Assembly: GCA_947503305.1 (NCBI GenBank)
Contig: CANNDF010000006.1
Coordinates: 186,001 to 250,000, forward strand
Length of the DNA stretch: 64,000 nt
Source of the DNA: an uncultured Dokdonia sp.
Lineage (GTDB): Bacteria; Bacteroidota; Bacteroidia; Flavobacteriales; Flavobacteriaceae
Direction of reading: 5' to 3'
The position numbers were made by a program, and so were the translations under genes. Numbering within the stretch: the first letter of the stretch is position 1; every line of letters begins with the position of its first letter. Shown here piece by piece: positions 18,379 through 26,897 of the stretch. Below the pieces are notes generated by a model. The model was not told where the DNA came from. It searched no databases and saw nothing but the letters and a program-made list of their open reading frames with translations.

Positions 18379-19359
18379 ATGGACGCTACTGTAACCAATA
18401 CAGCAGAAGAAGGGAAGACATGGGATGGTGGAAACCAGCCTCTTAAAGCTAGTTATGGAAAGATGATGATGTGGTTTTTCATCGTTTCTGATGCTTTGTC
18501 ATTTTCTGGATTTCTTGCGGCATATGGATTTTCTAGATTTAAATTTATTGATTCATGGCCTATTGCCGATGAGGTGTTTACCCACTTTCCATTTTTACAT
18601 GGTGTAAATGCACCTATGTATTATGTGGCGTTTATGACCTTTGTTCTTATTATGTCTTCTGTAACTATGGTACTTGCTGTAGATGCAGGACATCATATGA
18701 AACAAAAGAAAGTGATATGGTATATGTTCTTTACAATTATAGGAGGAGCTATATTTGTAGGTTCACAGGCATGGGAATGGAATACTTTTATTAAAGGAGA
18801 TTATGGTGCGGTAGAAACTAAAGGGGGTAAAATTTTACAGTTTGTAGATACAGAAGGACATCGAGTAGCACTAGCAGATATTGCTACAGCTATTCCGTCT
18901 GTACGTGAAAATCATGAACGTAAAAACGGTATATGGTTTACAAAAGAAGGTACACGTCCTACATTTACAGTTGAAGAAATTAAAGCAGGATTTGCGCAAA
19001 GCCAAGATGTTCTTATACGCACACAAATTCTTACAGAAGAAGGGGAAAAGACAGTGCTAAGTAGAGAGGAGTCATTATTACGTGTAAATAGAGATGCCGT
19101 AGGTGTTGTAGAAGGTGCAAATCTCAAGCATAATGAATATGGAACGCCACTCTTTGCAGATTTCTTTTTCTTCATAACTGGATTCCACGGATTTCACGTA
19201 TTCTCTGGAGTAATTATCAATATTATTATATTTTTTAACGTAATTCTAGGTACTTATGAACGCCGTGGGCACTATGAAATGGTTGAAAAAGTTGGTCTTT
19301 ACTGGCACTTTGTAGATTTAGTATGGGTATTCGTATTTACCTTTTTCTATCTCGTATAA
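18379..19359 (+). CDS. Cytochrome c oxidase subunit III (long form)
   Basis: 326 residues. Helices at about residues 30-50, 78-100 and 112-131 are followed by a roughly 110-residue hydrophilic insert (141-250), then GFHGFHVFSGVI and YWHFVDLVWVFVFTFFY, the subunit III signature. The insert lies between membrane helices and is absent from the neighbouring short paralogue. Subunits I and II are not in the window. It is followed after 30 bases by subunit IV. Confidence 0.94.
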   Translation: MDATVTNTAEEGKTWDGGNQPLKASYGKMMMWFFIVSDALSFSGFLAAYGFSRFKFIDSWPIADEVFTHFPFLHGVNAPMYYVAFMTFVLIMSSVTMVLAVDAGHHMKQKKVIWYMFFTIIGGAIFVGSQAWEWNTFIKGDYGAVETKGGKILQFVDTEGHRVALADIATAIPSVRENHERKNGIWFTKEGTRPTFTVEEIKAGFAQSQDVLIRTQILTEEGEKTVLSREESLLRVNRDAVGVVEGANLKHNEYGTPLFADFFFFITGFHGFHVFSGVIINIIIFFNVILGTYERRGHYEMVEKVGLYWHFVDLVWVFVFTFFYLV

Positions 19360-19389
19360 TTCAAAATTCTTTAAAAAGCAATTTACGCT

Positions 19390-19773
19390 ATGGCACACGA
19401 ACATAAATTAGAAATATTTAGAGGGCTTTTAAAGTTTAAATCAAACGTCACTAAAATTTGGGGTGTATTAATTGTACTCTCTATTGTTACAGCAATAGAA
19501 GTTGCATTAGGTATTATTAAGCCAGAATCGCTTACAGAAAATACCTTCATAAGAATGAAACTCCTTAACTGGATTTTCATCATACTTACAATATTTAAAG
19601 CATATTATATCACTTGGGACTTTATGCACATGCGTGATGAGGTTAAAGGATTACGAAGAGCTGTAGTCTGGACAGGGATATTTTTGATTTTATATCTAGT
19701 CTTTATCCTTTTAACTGAAGGAGACTATATATTTAATGTATATGACACAGGATTCCAAAGTTGGGATTTTTAA
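19390..19773 (+). CDS. Cytochrome c oxidase subunit IV family protein
   Basis: 127 residues with a short basic N-terminus and three membrane helices (about 20-40, 55-75 and 90-110), typical of the bacterial subunit IV family. It includes TAIEVALGI and the central FKAYYITWDFMHM. It lies 30 bases after subunit III and is followed by a strong terminator, so it closes this transcription unit. Confidence 0.92.
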   Translation: MAHEHKLEIFRGLLKFKSNVTKIWGVLIVLSIVTAIEVALGIIKPESLTENTFIRMKLLNWIFIILTIFKAYYITWDFMHMRDEVKGLRRAVVWTGIFLILYLVFILLTEGDYIFNVYDTGFQSWDF

Positions 19774-19782
19774 TATTATATA

Positions 19783-19808
19783 AGCGGTTTTAATAACCGC
19801 TTTTTTTT
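19783..19808 (+). terminator. Intrinsic terminator after oxidase subunit IV
   Basis: Stem AGCGGTT/AACCGCT with loop TTAAT, then a run of eight T, starting 10 bases past the stop. Confidence 0.92.
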
Positions 19809-19865
19809 GCATTTATTTTTTCTTCTTATATCTATAAGAGATAAAAATAGTCTAAACTCTATTGT

Positions 19866-19901
19866 AAAAAGCATCTTCTTAAGATGTGAAGACAGCTTTT
19901 T
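19866..19901 (+). other. Structured leader before the Sco-like gene
   Basis: Outer arms AAAAAGC/GCTTTTT (19866-19872 and 19895-19901) enclose an inner hairpin CATCTT/AAGATG. It ends 15 bases before the start codon at 19917. It could be a regulatory leader or a second terminator; no known riboswitch is recognised. Confidence 0.35.
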
Positions 19902-19916
19902 GATTTATATACTATT

Positions 19917-20603
19917 ATGAAAAAGAAAATAGTGTTAATAGCACTCTTTGTGCTACCCGTTGTTGCATATCTGTTTTTTTCTTCAGGAATATACAACTTT
20001 GCAAAACTCCCTATAATTACTGAGAAAATTGATCCACTGGAGTCAATTACTTATAGAGAAATTAAAATTCCTAATCTCTCTAGTAACAAACCACTTACCC
20101 TTAAAGATCATGTAACACTTGTAGGATATCTAGGAGACCAGTTAAAAGGGAATGTAGGGTATACTGCAAACTTAAATTTGATGATCTACAAATACTTTGT
20201 AAAGTATGAAGACTTCCAAATAGTACTTTTTGTTAATAAAGGAAGTGATCAGGCTATTGATACTATGAAGGCAGAGTTAGGTAGAATTTTTGATGTATCT
20301 AAAATCCGTTTTATAGAAACGACTATAGAAGGTGCACAGACCCATTTTAATAGTTTAGGAACTACATTAAGCATGGTATCAGATGGAAGTCATCCTGATG
20401 TATTTATTATAGATAAAGACTTAGCATTACGCGCTGGTCATGAAGAAAAAAAACCTAACCCTTATGGTTATGACTATACACAAGCTGTAGAAATGGGATA
20501 TATGAAGGATGATATAAAGATACTACTTGCAGAGTATAGACTAGCATTAAAGAAAAACAATAATGCCAGTGATAAAATTGAACAACGAAGAGAAAAAAAA
20601 TAA
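19917..20603 (+). CDS. Membrane-anchored Sco-like protein lacking the metal-binding cysteines
   Basis: 228 residues with one N-terminal membrane anchor (residues 4-27). The rest resembles a thioredoxin/Sco fold: VTLVGYLGDQL where Sco has its active-site loop, a helix NLNLMIYKYF, DFQIVLFVNKG, and late strand HPDVFIIDKDLALRAG. No CxxxC pair is present. It overlaps the next gene (a true Sco) by one base, so the two are translationally coupled. I infer an oxidase assembly role from the neighbours; no specific function is known to me. Confidence 0.82.
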   Translation: MKKKIVLIALFVLPVVAYLFFSSGIYNFAKLPIITEKIDPLESITYREIKIPNLSSNKPLTLKDHVTLVGYLGDQLKGNVGYTANLNLMIYKYFVKYEDFQIVLFVNKGSDQAIDTMKAELGRIFDVSKIRFIETTIEGAQTHFNSLGTTLSMVSDGSHPDVFIIDKDLALRAGHEEKKPNPYGYDYTQAVEMGYMKDDIKILLAEYRLALKKNNNASDKIEQRREKK

Positions 20604-21340
20604 TGCGTAAGAATACATATATAGGGATTGCTTTTATAGTACTCGTTTTTGGAGTCATATTTATTCCAAAGATTTTTAAAAGAGTATCAAATGATGATGT
20701 GACAAGAGGTGGTCGTATGCATGCGGTAGGAGAATCTCAGGAAGAAAATACGGGGGATCTAGTATATATTACTCTTAACGGAGTAGATAGAAAAGTCCCG
20801 CCATTTGAATTTGTTAATCAAAATAAGGATACAATTTCAAATATAAATTACCGTGGGAAAGTATATCTCGTAGAATTTTTCTTTACAAGATGTACAGATA
20901 TTTGTATTCCGATGAATCACAATCTTCAAGCTATCTCAAAACAGTTTGAGAATGATCCTAATTTTGGAATTGCCTCCTTTTCAATAGATCCAGAACATGA
21001 TACCTCAGAAGTATTAAAAGCATATGCAGAAGACTATGGGATTACAAACCCAAACTGGAATTTTATGACAGGAGATCGTGATACCATCTATCGTTTGTCT
21101 AATGAAGGGTTTTATCTTAATGTAAGTTATGAGGCAGGTTTGGAAAACGGATTTTACCATTCAGGACTCTTTGCGTTAATTGATCAAAATGGATTTATTC
21201 GCTCTAGATTAGACCCCAATGGGAATCCAAAACCTTATTACAGAGGGTCAGTTCCTCTAGACGCACAAGTATTAGAAGGAGAAGAAGCTCCAGAAATAGA
21301 TATTCTAATAGAAGACATCAAAAAATTATTAAAGAAGTAA
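20603..21340 (+). CDS. Sco1/SenC family copper chaperone
   Basis: Delivers copper to the CuA site of cytochrome oxidase or keeps its cysteines reduced. 245 residues: one N-terminal membrane anchor (5-22), then a thioredoxin fold with FFFTRCTDICIPM (Cys97 and Cys101), the SIDPEHDT strand, and the copper-ligand histidine in FYHSGLF (His186). All three expected copper ligands are present. Coupled by one-base overlaps to the upstream cysteine-less Sco-like gene and the downstream DUF420 gene. Confidence 0.96.
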   Translation: MRKNTYIGIAFIVLVFGVIFIPKIFKRVSNDDVTRGGRMHAVGESQEENTGDLVYITLNGVDRKVPPFEFVNQNKDTISNINYRGKVYLVEFFFTRCTDICIPMNHNLQAISKQFENDPNFGIASFSIDPEHDTSEVLKAYAEDYGITNPNWNFMTGDRDTIYRLSNEGFYLNVSYEAGLENGFYHSGLFALIDQNGFIRSRLDPNGNPKPYYRGSVPLDAQVLEGEEAPEIDILIEDIKKLLKK

Positions 21341-21885
21341 TGAGCAAACTCTCAGAAAAAGAAAAGAAATATCAAAAATGGATTATTGTATTATCCATTG
21401 TTATTCCTATCGCAGTAGCAGGATTGTTTGGTATTAACCTTCCTAGGATGGGTGTAGATGTAGAACCCCTCACTTTTTTACCACCTATATATGCTACAAT
21501 TAATGGGTTGACGGCAGTAGTATTGATTATAGCAGTTATAGCTATAAAAAATGGAAACCGAAAACTCCATGAGCGTCTAATGAAATTTGCAATTCTATTA
21601 TCAGTACTTTTTTTACTTATGTATATTGCCTATCATATGACGTCTGAGTCTACTGCTTATGGAGGTCAAGGAAGTATACGCTATCTATATTTCTTTATTC
21701 TTATAACACATATCGTATTATCAATAGTAATTATTCCATTAGTTCTTTTTACATATGTAAGAGCACTAGCAGAACGATTTAATAAGCATAAGAAACTTGC
21801 AAAAATTACCTTCCCTATATGGTTGTATGTTGCAATTACAGGAGTGATTGTGTACCTTATGATATCACCGTATTATATACATTAA
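21340..21885 (+). CDS. DUF420 membrane protein
   Basis: 181 residues with about five membrane helices. It fits the DUF420 family (CtaM/YozB-like), whose Bacillus and Staphylococcus members are needed for cytochrome aa3 maturation. Signature stretches are INLPRM, AIKNGNRKLHERLMK and AYHMTSES, with membrane histidines that could bind heme or metal. It overlaps the sco stop by one base and the next gene's start by one base. Confidence 0.9.
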   Translation: MSKLSEKEKKYQKWIIVLSIVIPIAVAGLFGINLPRMGVDVEPLTFLPPIYATINGLTAVVLIIAVIAIKNGNRKLHERLMKFAILLSVLFLLMYIAYHMTSESTAYGGQGSIRYLYFFILITHIVLSIVIIPLVLFTYVRALAERFNKHKKLAKITFPIWLYVAITGVIVYLMISPYYIH

Positions 21886-22139
21886 TGAAAAGGCAGTGGA
21901 TTATATTGGTTTTTATTTTTGTTACCGCTTTTGCGAAAGCTGACCCGGTCCCAATACCTACTATGGCTACACAATGCGCAATGTGTAGAGCCGTACTAGA
22001 ATCTGAAGCAGATAATAGTACAGCAAAAGGAGTAAATAATGGAATTAAATACCTTATGGTGATTCCATATATTCTTGTCGGAGGTGTTTTTTACTTTATT
22101 TATAAGGGTCGAAAAAAAGAGAAAAAAGAGATTCTTTAA
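21885..22139 (+). CDS. Small CxxC membrane protein of the oxidase assembly operon
   Basis: 84 residues, starting at the ATG that overlaps the DUF420 stop (a longer open frame upstream is not the real start). A signal peptide MKRQWIILVFIFVTAFAKA is followed by MATQCAMCRAVLES with a CxxC pair, one membrane helix (YLMVIPYILVGGVFYFIY) and a basic tail. The signal-peptidase region A-F-A-K-A is encoded by a palindrome copy. I infer a redox or metal-handling accessory role from the CxxC and operon position; no family function is known to me. Confidence 0.85.
   Translation: MKRQWIILVFIFVTAFAKADPVPIPTMATQCAMCRAVLESEADNSTAKGVNNGIKYLMVIPYILVGGVFYFIYKGRKKEKKEIL
21927..21940. repeat. Dispersed palindrome, coding copy 5 (one mismatch)
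   Basis: GCTTTTGCGAAAGC differs by one base from the core. It is read as A-F-A-K-A at the predicted signal-peptidase site of the small CxxC protein. Confidence 0.75.
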
Positions 22140-22293
22140 CAAAACCCTAACAAATTAATCTGTAACACCTGCAAAAATATGGTGTCTTAATAGATGAGAC
22201 TTCATATAACTAACCATTATTCATAGGTCTTAACATCAATTTCACACAATTTTAGCTTTTCATGATTAATATTGTGTAGTAAAGGCATTCACT

Positions 22294-22995
22294 ATGATTA
22301 ACATACAAGATCTTCACAAATCCTATCAAATGGGTAGCAATTCCTTACATGTATTAAAAGGGATTGATTTTTCTGTAAAAGAAGGAGAGCTGGTTTCTAT
22401 AATGGGATCATCTGGATCTGGAAAATCTACATTACTTAATATACTTGGTATGTTAGATGAGGCCGACCAAGGATCGTATACATTAGATAATGTAACTATA
22501 AAAGACCTTAATGAAAAAGTAGCTGCTCAGTATCGTAATAAATTCCTTGGGTTTATTTTTCAATCTTTTAACTTGATTACCTATAAAAATGCATTAGATA
22601 ATGTATCCATGCCTTTATATTATCAAGGGATTAAGCGAAAAGATCGTACAGAAAAAGCGATGCATTATTTAGAAAAAGTAGGTCTGGCAGATTGGGCAAC
22701 ACATTTACCAAGTGAACTCTCTGGAGGTCAGAAACAACGTGTGGCTATTGCTAGAGCCCTAGCAAGCGATCCTAAAGTATTGCTAGCAGATGAACCTACA
22801 GGAGCACTAGATACACAGACTTCATATGAGGTAATGGAACTTATACAGGGGATTAATGATGAAGGAAAAACAATCCTTGTCGTTACTCATGAACCTGATA
22901 TTGCAGAGATGACCAAAAGGATTGTAAACCTTAAAGATGGTCGTATTATCGATGATAGACCTGTTAACCAAATACTAGCTAAAGCTCATGTTTGA
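22294..22995 (+). CDS. ABC transporter ATP-binding protein (MacB/LolD type)
   Basis: Cytoplasmic ATPase that powers the two permeases downstream. 233 residues with Walker A GSSGSGKST (about 39-47), Q-loop FQSF, signature LSGGQKQR, Walker B VLLADEP and switch VTHEP. It belongs to the MacB/LolD/FtsE subfamily by the start MINIQDLHKSYQMG and the short single-domain length. It overlaps the first permease gene by 8 bases. The 154-base upstream gap holds a TAatATTG near-match only. Confidence 0.96.
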   Translation: MINIQDLHKSYQMGSNSLHVLKGIDFSVKEGELVSIMGSSGSGKSTLLNILGMLDEADQGSYTLDNVTIKDLNEKVAAQYRNKFLGFIFQSFNLITYKNALDNVSMPLYYQGIKRKDRTEKAMHYLEKVGLADWATHLPSELSGGQKQRVAIARALASDPKVLLADEPTGALDTQTSYEVMELIQGINDEGKTILVVTHEPDIAEMTKRIVNLKDGRIIDDRPVNQILAKAHV

Positions 22996-24232
22996 TATAG
23001 AACGCTGGCAAGAGATTTTTGAAACTATTGGAAAAAACAAACTCCGTACGTTTCTTACGGGACTTTCTGTAGCCTCAGGAATTTTTATTCTTGTGATCCT
23101 CTTAGGATTCAGTACAGGAATTCAAAAAGGTGTAAAATCTCAGTTTGCTCAGGACGCAGAAAGTAGAGTCAGTGTATGGACAAGCGTCACTACAAAAGAA
23201 TATAAAGGGTTAAATCCTGGACGCCGTATCCAAATGCATAATTCAGATTTTGAAAATATAAATACAAAGTATGAAGAAGCAATAGAGCATAAAACGGGCC
23301 TATACAATATTTGGGGAGGGCAAGTAAATTATGGAAATGAGTTTGGAAACTATCGTATAGAAGGCGCAAATCCAGGGCAACAATTTATAGAAAATGCATC
23401 CATGCTATCTGGCCGTTTTCTCTCCGAAAGAGATGTAGATGAATCTATTAAAGTAGCTGTTATAGGAAGAAAAGTAAAAACAGAACTCTTTAAAAAAGAA
23501 GAGGCTGTAGGAGAAACTATAAAGATTACTGGGATTAACTTTAAAGTAGTAGGCGTATATTCAGATCCAGGAGGAGAGCGCGAGGAGCAACGTATATTTA
23601 TTCCTTTGTCTACAGCTCAACGGGTATTTAATGCAGGTGATAAGCTACGATCTATCGCGTACACAATTAAAATGAGTGATAATTTTGAGGAAGCTGTATC
23701 ACTTTCTGCAGCTGTAAGTGATGGTATAGAACAAGAGATCAAAACAAGATATAGTATTGCTCCCGATGACCGTAGCGCTGTACGGGTACGTTATAACCTA
23801 GAAGAAGCTTCAAAAATTTATGGGCTTATCGATACCATTCGAATGGTGTTTTGGTTTGTAGGTATAGGAACTATTGTCGCTGGTGTCGTTGGAGTGAGTA
23901 ATATTATGCTCATTATTGTAAAAGAACGGACTAAGGAAATAGGAGTTCGTAAAGCTTTGGGTGCTTTACCAAGTTCTATTATCGGGATGATTTTACAAGA
24001 ATCAATATTTATTACGTCTATAGCAGGTTTTTTAGGCCTCTTTTTTGGTGTAGGGCTTTTAGAAATTATAAGCCCCTTGGTAGATAGTGACTTTATAAAA
24101 TTTCCTCAAGTAGATTTTACTACAGCAATGAGTACCGTGTTTATCCTCATATTTGCTGGAGCATTGGCAGGTTATATTCCTGCAAGACGCGCTGCAAATA
24201 TTAAACCTATAGAAGCATTAAGAGATGAATAA
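22988..24232 (+). CDS. MacB-type ABC transporter permease 1
   Basis: 414 residues: an N-terminal helix (about 20-40), a large periplasmic MacB_PCD domain (about 45-280), and three C-terminal helices of the FtsX family (VVGVSNIMLIIVKERTKEIG, 340-365, 385-405). Such permeases act by mechanotransmission, driving periplasmic substrates to a TolC channel. Its C-terminal ARRAANIKPIEALRDE is the family hallmark. The next gene is a close homologue. Confidence 0.95.
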   Translation: MFDIERWQEIFETIGKNKLRTFLTGLSVASGIFILVILLGFSTGIQKGVKSQFAQDAESRVSVWTSVTTKEYKGLNPGRRIQMHNSDFENINTKYEEAIEHKTGLYNIWGGQVNYGNEFGNYRIEGANPGQQFIENASMLSGRFLSERDVDESIKVAVIGRKVKTELFKKEEAVGETIKITGINFKVVGVYSDPGGEREEQRIFIPLSTAQRVFNAGDKLRSIAYTIKMSDNFEEAVSLSAAVSDGIEQEIKTRYSIAPDDRSAVRVRYNLEEASKIYGLIDTIRMVFWFVGIGTIVAGVVGVSNIMLIIVKERTKEIGVRKALGALPSSIIGMILQESIFITSIAGFLGLFFGVGLLEIISPLVDSDFIKFPQVDFTTAMSTVFILIFAGALAGYIPARRAANIKPIEALRDE

Positions 24233-24247
24233 ATGATTGTGAATGTA

Positions 24248-24267
24248 TACGCTTTCGCAAAAGCGTA
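24248..24267. repeat. Dispersed palindrome, copy 6 (one mismatch)
   Basis: TACGCTTTCGCAAAAGCGTA: a 20-base palindrome with one mismatch in the core (24251-24264). It lies in the 81-base gap between the two permease genes. Confidence 0.82.
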
Positions 24268-24313
24268 CTCACGAGCTATAATAGATAGATAATCAATCAA
24301 GAAACAAAAAGTT

Positions 24314-25573
24314 ATGTTTAGCAGAGATCGCTGGAATGAAATATTAGAAGCATTAAATGCAAACCGCTTCAGAACCCTATTGACTGCTTTTGGAGTGTTC
24401 TGGGGTATTCTGATTCTAGTATTGTTATTAGCATTGACCAACGGACTCAAGAATGGTGTATCTGCAGATTTTGGAAACTTTGCTACAAACTCAATGTTTA
24501 TGTGGTCTCAGGGAACATCCAAACCCTATAAAGGATTGCCTAAAGGACGTTTTTTTAATTTTAAAATAGGAGATGTAGAAGTACTGAAACAGCAAGTCCC
24601 CGAATTAAAATATGTCTCTCCCCGTAATCAATTAGGGGGGTTTAGAGGATCTAATAATGTAACACGTAATGAAAAAACGGGGGCCTATAATGTCTATGGA
24701 GACTACCCAGAATTTATAAAACAGCAGCCTCTAGATATTACTGCAGGGCGCTTTATTAGTTACTCAGATATAGAAGACAAAAGAAAAGTATGTATCATAG
24801 GAGTTGATGTTGTAAAAGGATTATATGATATAGGGGAAGAAACTATAGGGTCATATATAAAAATAAATGGGATTAATTTCTTAGTTATCGGGACATTTAA
24901 AAATCCTAAAACTAATGGTGATCAGGAAGAAGAAGCAAATACTATTTTTGTGCCTTTCACAACTTTCTCACAAGCATTCAATAGAGCAGATAATGTAGGT
25001 TGGATGGCAATTACCGCTCATGACCATACACAAATCACAGAAGTAAAACAACGTGTGTTTGATATAATGAAAGAACAACGTACGGTACATCCAGATGATG
25101 ATAGAGCTATAGGTCATTTTGATCTTGCAGAAGAGTTTGCAAGAATTACAGGTCTTTTTTCTATTCTGACGTTTGTAGGATATTTTGTAGGCGCTCTTGT
25201 ATTAATGTCTGGAGTAATAGGAATAAGTAATATCATGCTTATTGTTGTAAAAGAACGTACAAAAGAAATAGGGGTTAGACGTGCTTTAGGAGCGACACCT
25301 TGGAATGTAAAATCTCAGGTATTGCAAGAATCATTAGTGCTCACTATTATTTCTGGAATGGCTGGAATATCTGTCGCTGCAGGTTTTATCTGGGTGATGA
25401 ATTATGCACTTTCGCAAGCAGGTCCTGTAGAAAATTTTGCAAACCCATCTGTAAATATCAATGTAATATTTATTGCACTCGCTATATTAATTATCTCTGG
25501 TTTATTAGCAGGTTTTATACCAGCAACTAGAGCAACTCAAATGAAACCGGTAGATGCCTTACGCATCGAATAA
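24314..25573 (+). CDS. MacB-type ABC transporter permease 2
   Basis: 419 residues, the same layout as permease 1: helix 18-40, periplasmic MacB_PCD domain, then three FtsX-type helices containing VIGISNIMLIVVKERTKEIG and ending ATRATQMKPVDALRIE. The two permeases probably form a heterodimer with the single ATPase; homodimers are the alternative. It follows the palindrome-containing gap and precedes an adaptor gene by 27 bases. Confidence 0.95.
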   Translation: MFSRDRWNEILEALNANRFRTLLTAFGVFWGILILVLLLALTNGLKNGVSADFGNFATNSMFMWSQGTSKPYKGLPKGRFFNFKIGDVEVLKQQVPELKYVSPRNQLGGFRGSNNVTRNEKTGAYNVYGDYPEFIKQQPLDITAGRFISYSDIEDKRKVCIIGVDVVKGLYDIGEETIGSYIKINGINFLVIGTFKNPKTNGDQEEEANTIFVPFTTFSQAFNRADNVGWMAITAHDHTQITEVKQRVFDIMKEQRTVHPDDDRAIGHFDLAEEFARITGLFSILTFVGYFVGALVLMSGVIGISNIMLIVVKERTKEIGVRRALGATPWNVKSQVLQESLVLTIISGMAGISVAAGFIWVMNYALSQAGPVENFANPSVNINVIFIALAILIISGLLAGFIPATRATQMKPVDALRIE

Positions 25574-25600
25574 TATTAAATCAATCAACTATCAAAAAGT

Positions 25601-26764
25601 ATGAAACGAACTGGAACCATTATCACACTCCTTGTTATAGTAATTACATTTTCTATAGGAATATGGTATATCTATGTAAAGGATAAAGCAGATCCTGTTG
25701 TATATGCTACAGAACAAGCAAGTACACAAACCATTGTAAAAAAGACGGTAGCAACAGGAAGTATTGTACCTAAAGAAGAAGTCTTAATTAAGCCTAATAT
25801 CTCTGGGATTATAGATGAGATATATATAGAAGCTGGAGATCAAGTAGAAGAAGGGCAATTGATTGCAAAAATCAAAGTTGTTCCTAATGCATCTTCATTG
25901 ACAAGCTCTAAGAATAATATTTCTGGTGCAAGAACAGCCGTAGAAACTGCAAAACTAGCTTTTGAAAATCAGAAGAGTATCTATAATCGTCAGAAAGCTC
26001 TTTTTGACAAAGGAGTTGTCTCTGCAAATGATTTTGATGCGGTGCAGAATACGTATAATCAAGCACAACAACGTGTAAAGCAAGAGCAAGTAAACCTTAC
26101 GAGTGCATTGCAGAATTATGATATTATTAAAACAGGAACCACTTCAGGATTAGGAGCTGCAGCTACTACCCTTGTAAGATCTACAATTACAGGAATGGTT
26201 CTGGAAGTACCTGTTAAGACTGGAAATCAAGTTATTGAGGCAAATAACTTTAATGATGGAACTACAATCGCAACACTAGCAGATGTGGATAAGATGATTT
26301 TTGAAGGGAAAGTTGATGAGAGTGAAGTAGGAAAAATATCTGAAAACCTTCCATTAGAAATTACAGTAGGTGCCATTGAGAATTCAACCTTTGAAGCCGT
26401 ACTGGATTATATTGCTCCAAAAGGGAAAGAAGAAAACGGAGCAATTCAATTTGAAATTAAAGGAACTCTTGCAAAAATAGATTCTACTACATTTATTCGT
26501 GCAGGTCTTAGTGCAAATGCAAGTATAATACTGGCAAAAGCAGACTCTGTACTTGCAGTAAAAGAGGCACTTGTTCAATATGACCCTAAAACCAAAGCTC
26601 CTTTTGTAGAGATAGAAACTGGTGATCAACAATTTGAACGTAGAGATCTTGAATTAGGAACAAGCGACGGTATTTTTGTAGAAATCAAAGATGGGGTCTC
26701 TAAAGATGATAAAATAAAAGTCTGGAATCAGATCAAAGCTCCTCAAGGATTTGGTCGAGGATAG
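25601..26764 (+). CDS. Periplasmic adaptor (HlyD/MacA family) 1
   Basis: 387 residues: an N-terminal membrane anchor (residues 7-26), a lipoyl half-motif VLIKPNISGIIDEIYIEAGD, a coiled-coil hairpin (about 100-170), a second lipoyl half (VRSTITGMVLEVPVKTGN) and a beta-barrel with the membrane-proximal domain. Adaptors of this type bridge MacB permeases to TolC. It follows permease 2, so it is the likeliest MacA partner. The palindrome-bearing 133-base gap then separates it from tolC. Confidence 0.93.
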   Translation: MKRTGTIITLLVIVITFSIGIWYIYVKDKADPVVYATEQASTQTIVKKTVATGSIVPKEEVLIKPNISGIIDEIYIEAGDQVEEGQLIAKIKVVPNASSLTSSKNNISGARTAVETAKLAFENQKSIYNRQKALFDKGVVSANDFDAVQNTYNQAQQRVKQEQVNLTSALQNYDIIKTGTTSGLGAAATTLVRSTITGMVLEVPVKTGNQVIEANNFNDGTTIATLADVDKMIFEGKVDESEVGKISENLPLEITVGAIENSTFEAVLDYIAPKGKEENGAIQFEIKGTLAKIDSTTFIRAGLSANASIILAKADSVLAVKEALVQYDPKTKAPFVEIETGDQQFERRDLELGTSDGIFVEIKDGVSKDDKIKVWNQIKAPQGFGRG

Positions 26765-26806
26765 TCTCTTTTTTTATTAATGTAAATGCCTTCTAGGCAT
26801 TGCATT

Positions 26807-26830
26807 GGTACGCTTTCGCGAAAGCAAACT
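26807..26830. repeat. Dispersed palindrome, copy 7
   Basis: Exact core GCTTTCGCGAAAGC at 26812-26825 with GTAC on the left and AAACT on the right, in the gap between adaptor 1 and tolC. Confidence 0.9.
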
Positions 26831-26897
26831 AAAATTAATTAACATTTTTTGTAACATAAACTCGTTTCAATAGTCATATTGGACATCAATCGATATT

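Noticed and set aside
25399-25420. A further palindrome copy in permease 2 (GCACTTTCGCAAGCA)
   Set aside because: Too many differences from the core to count as a copy.
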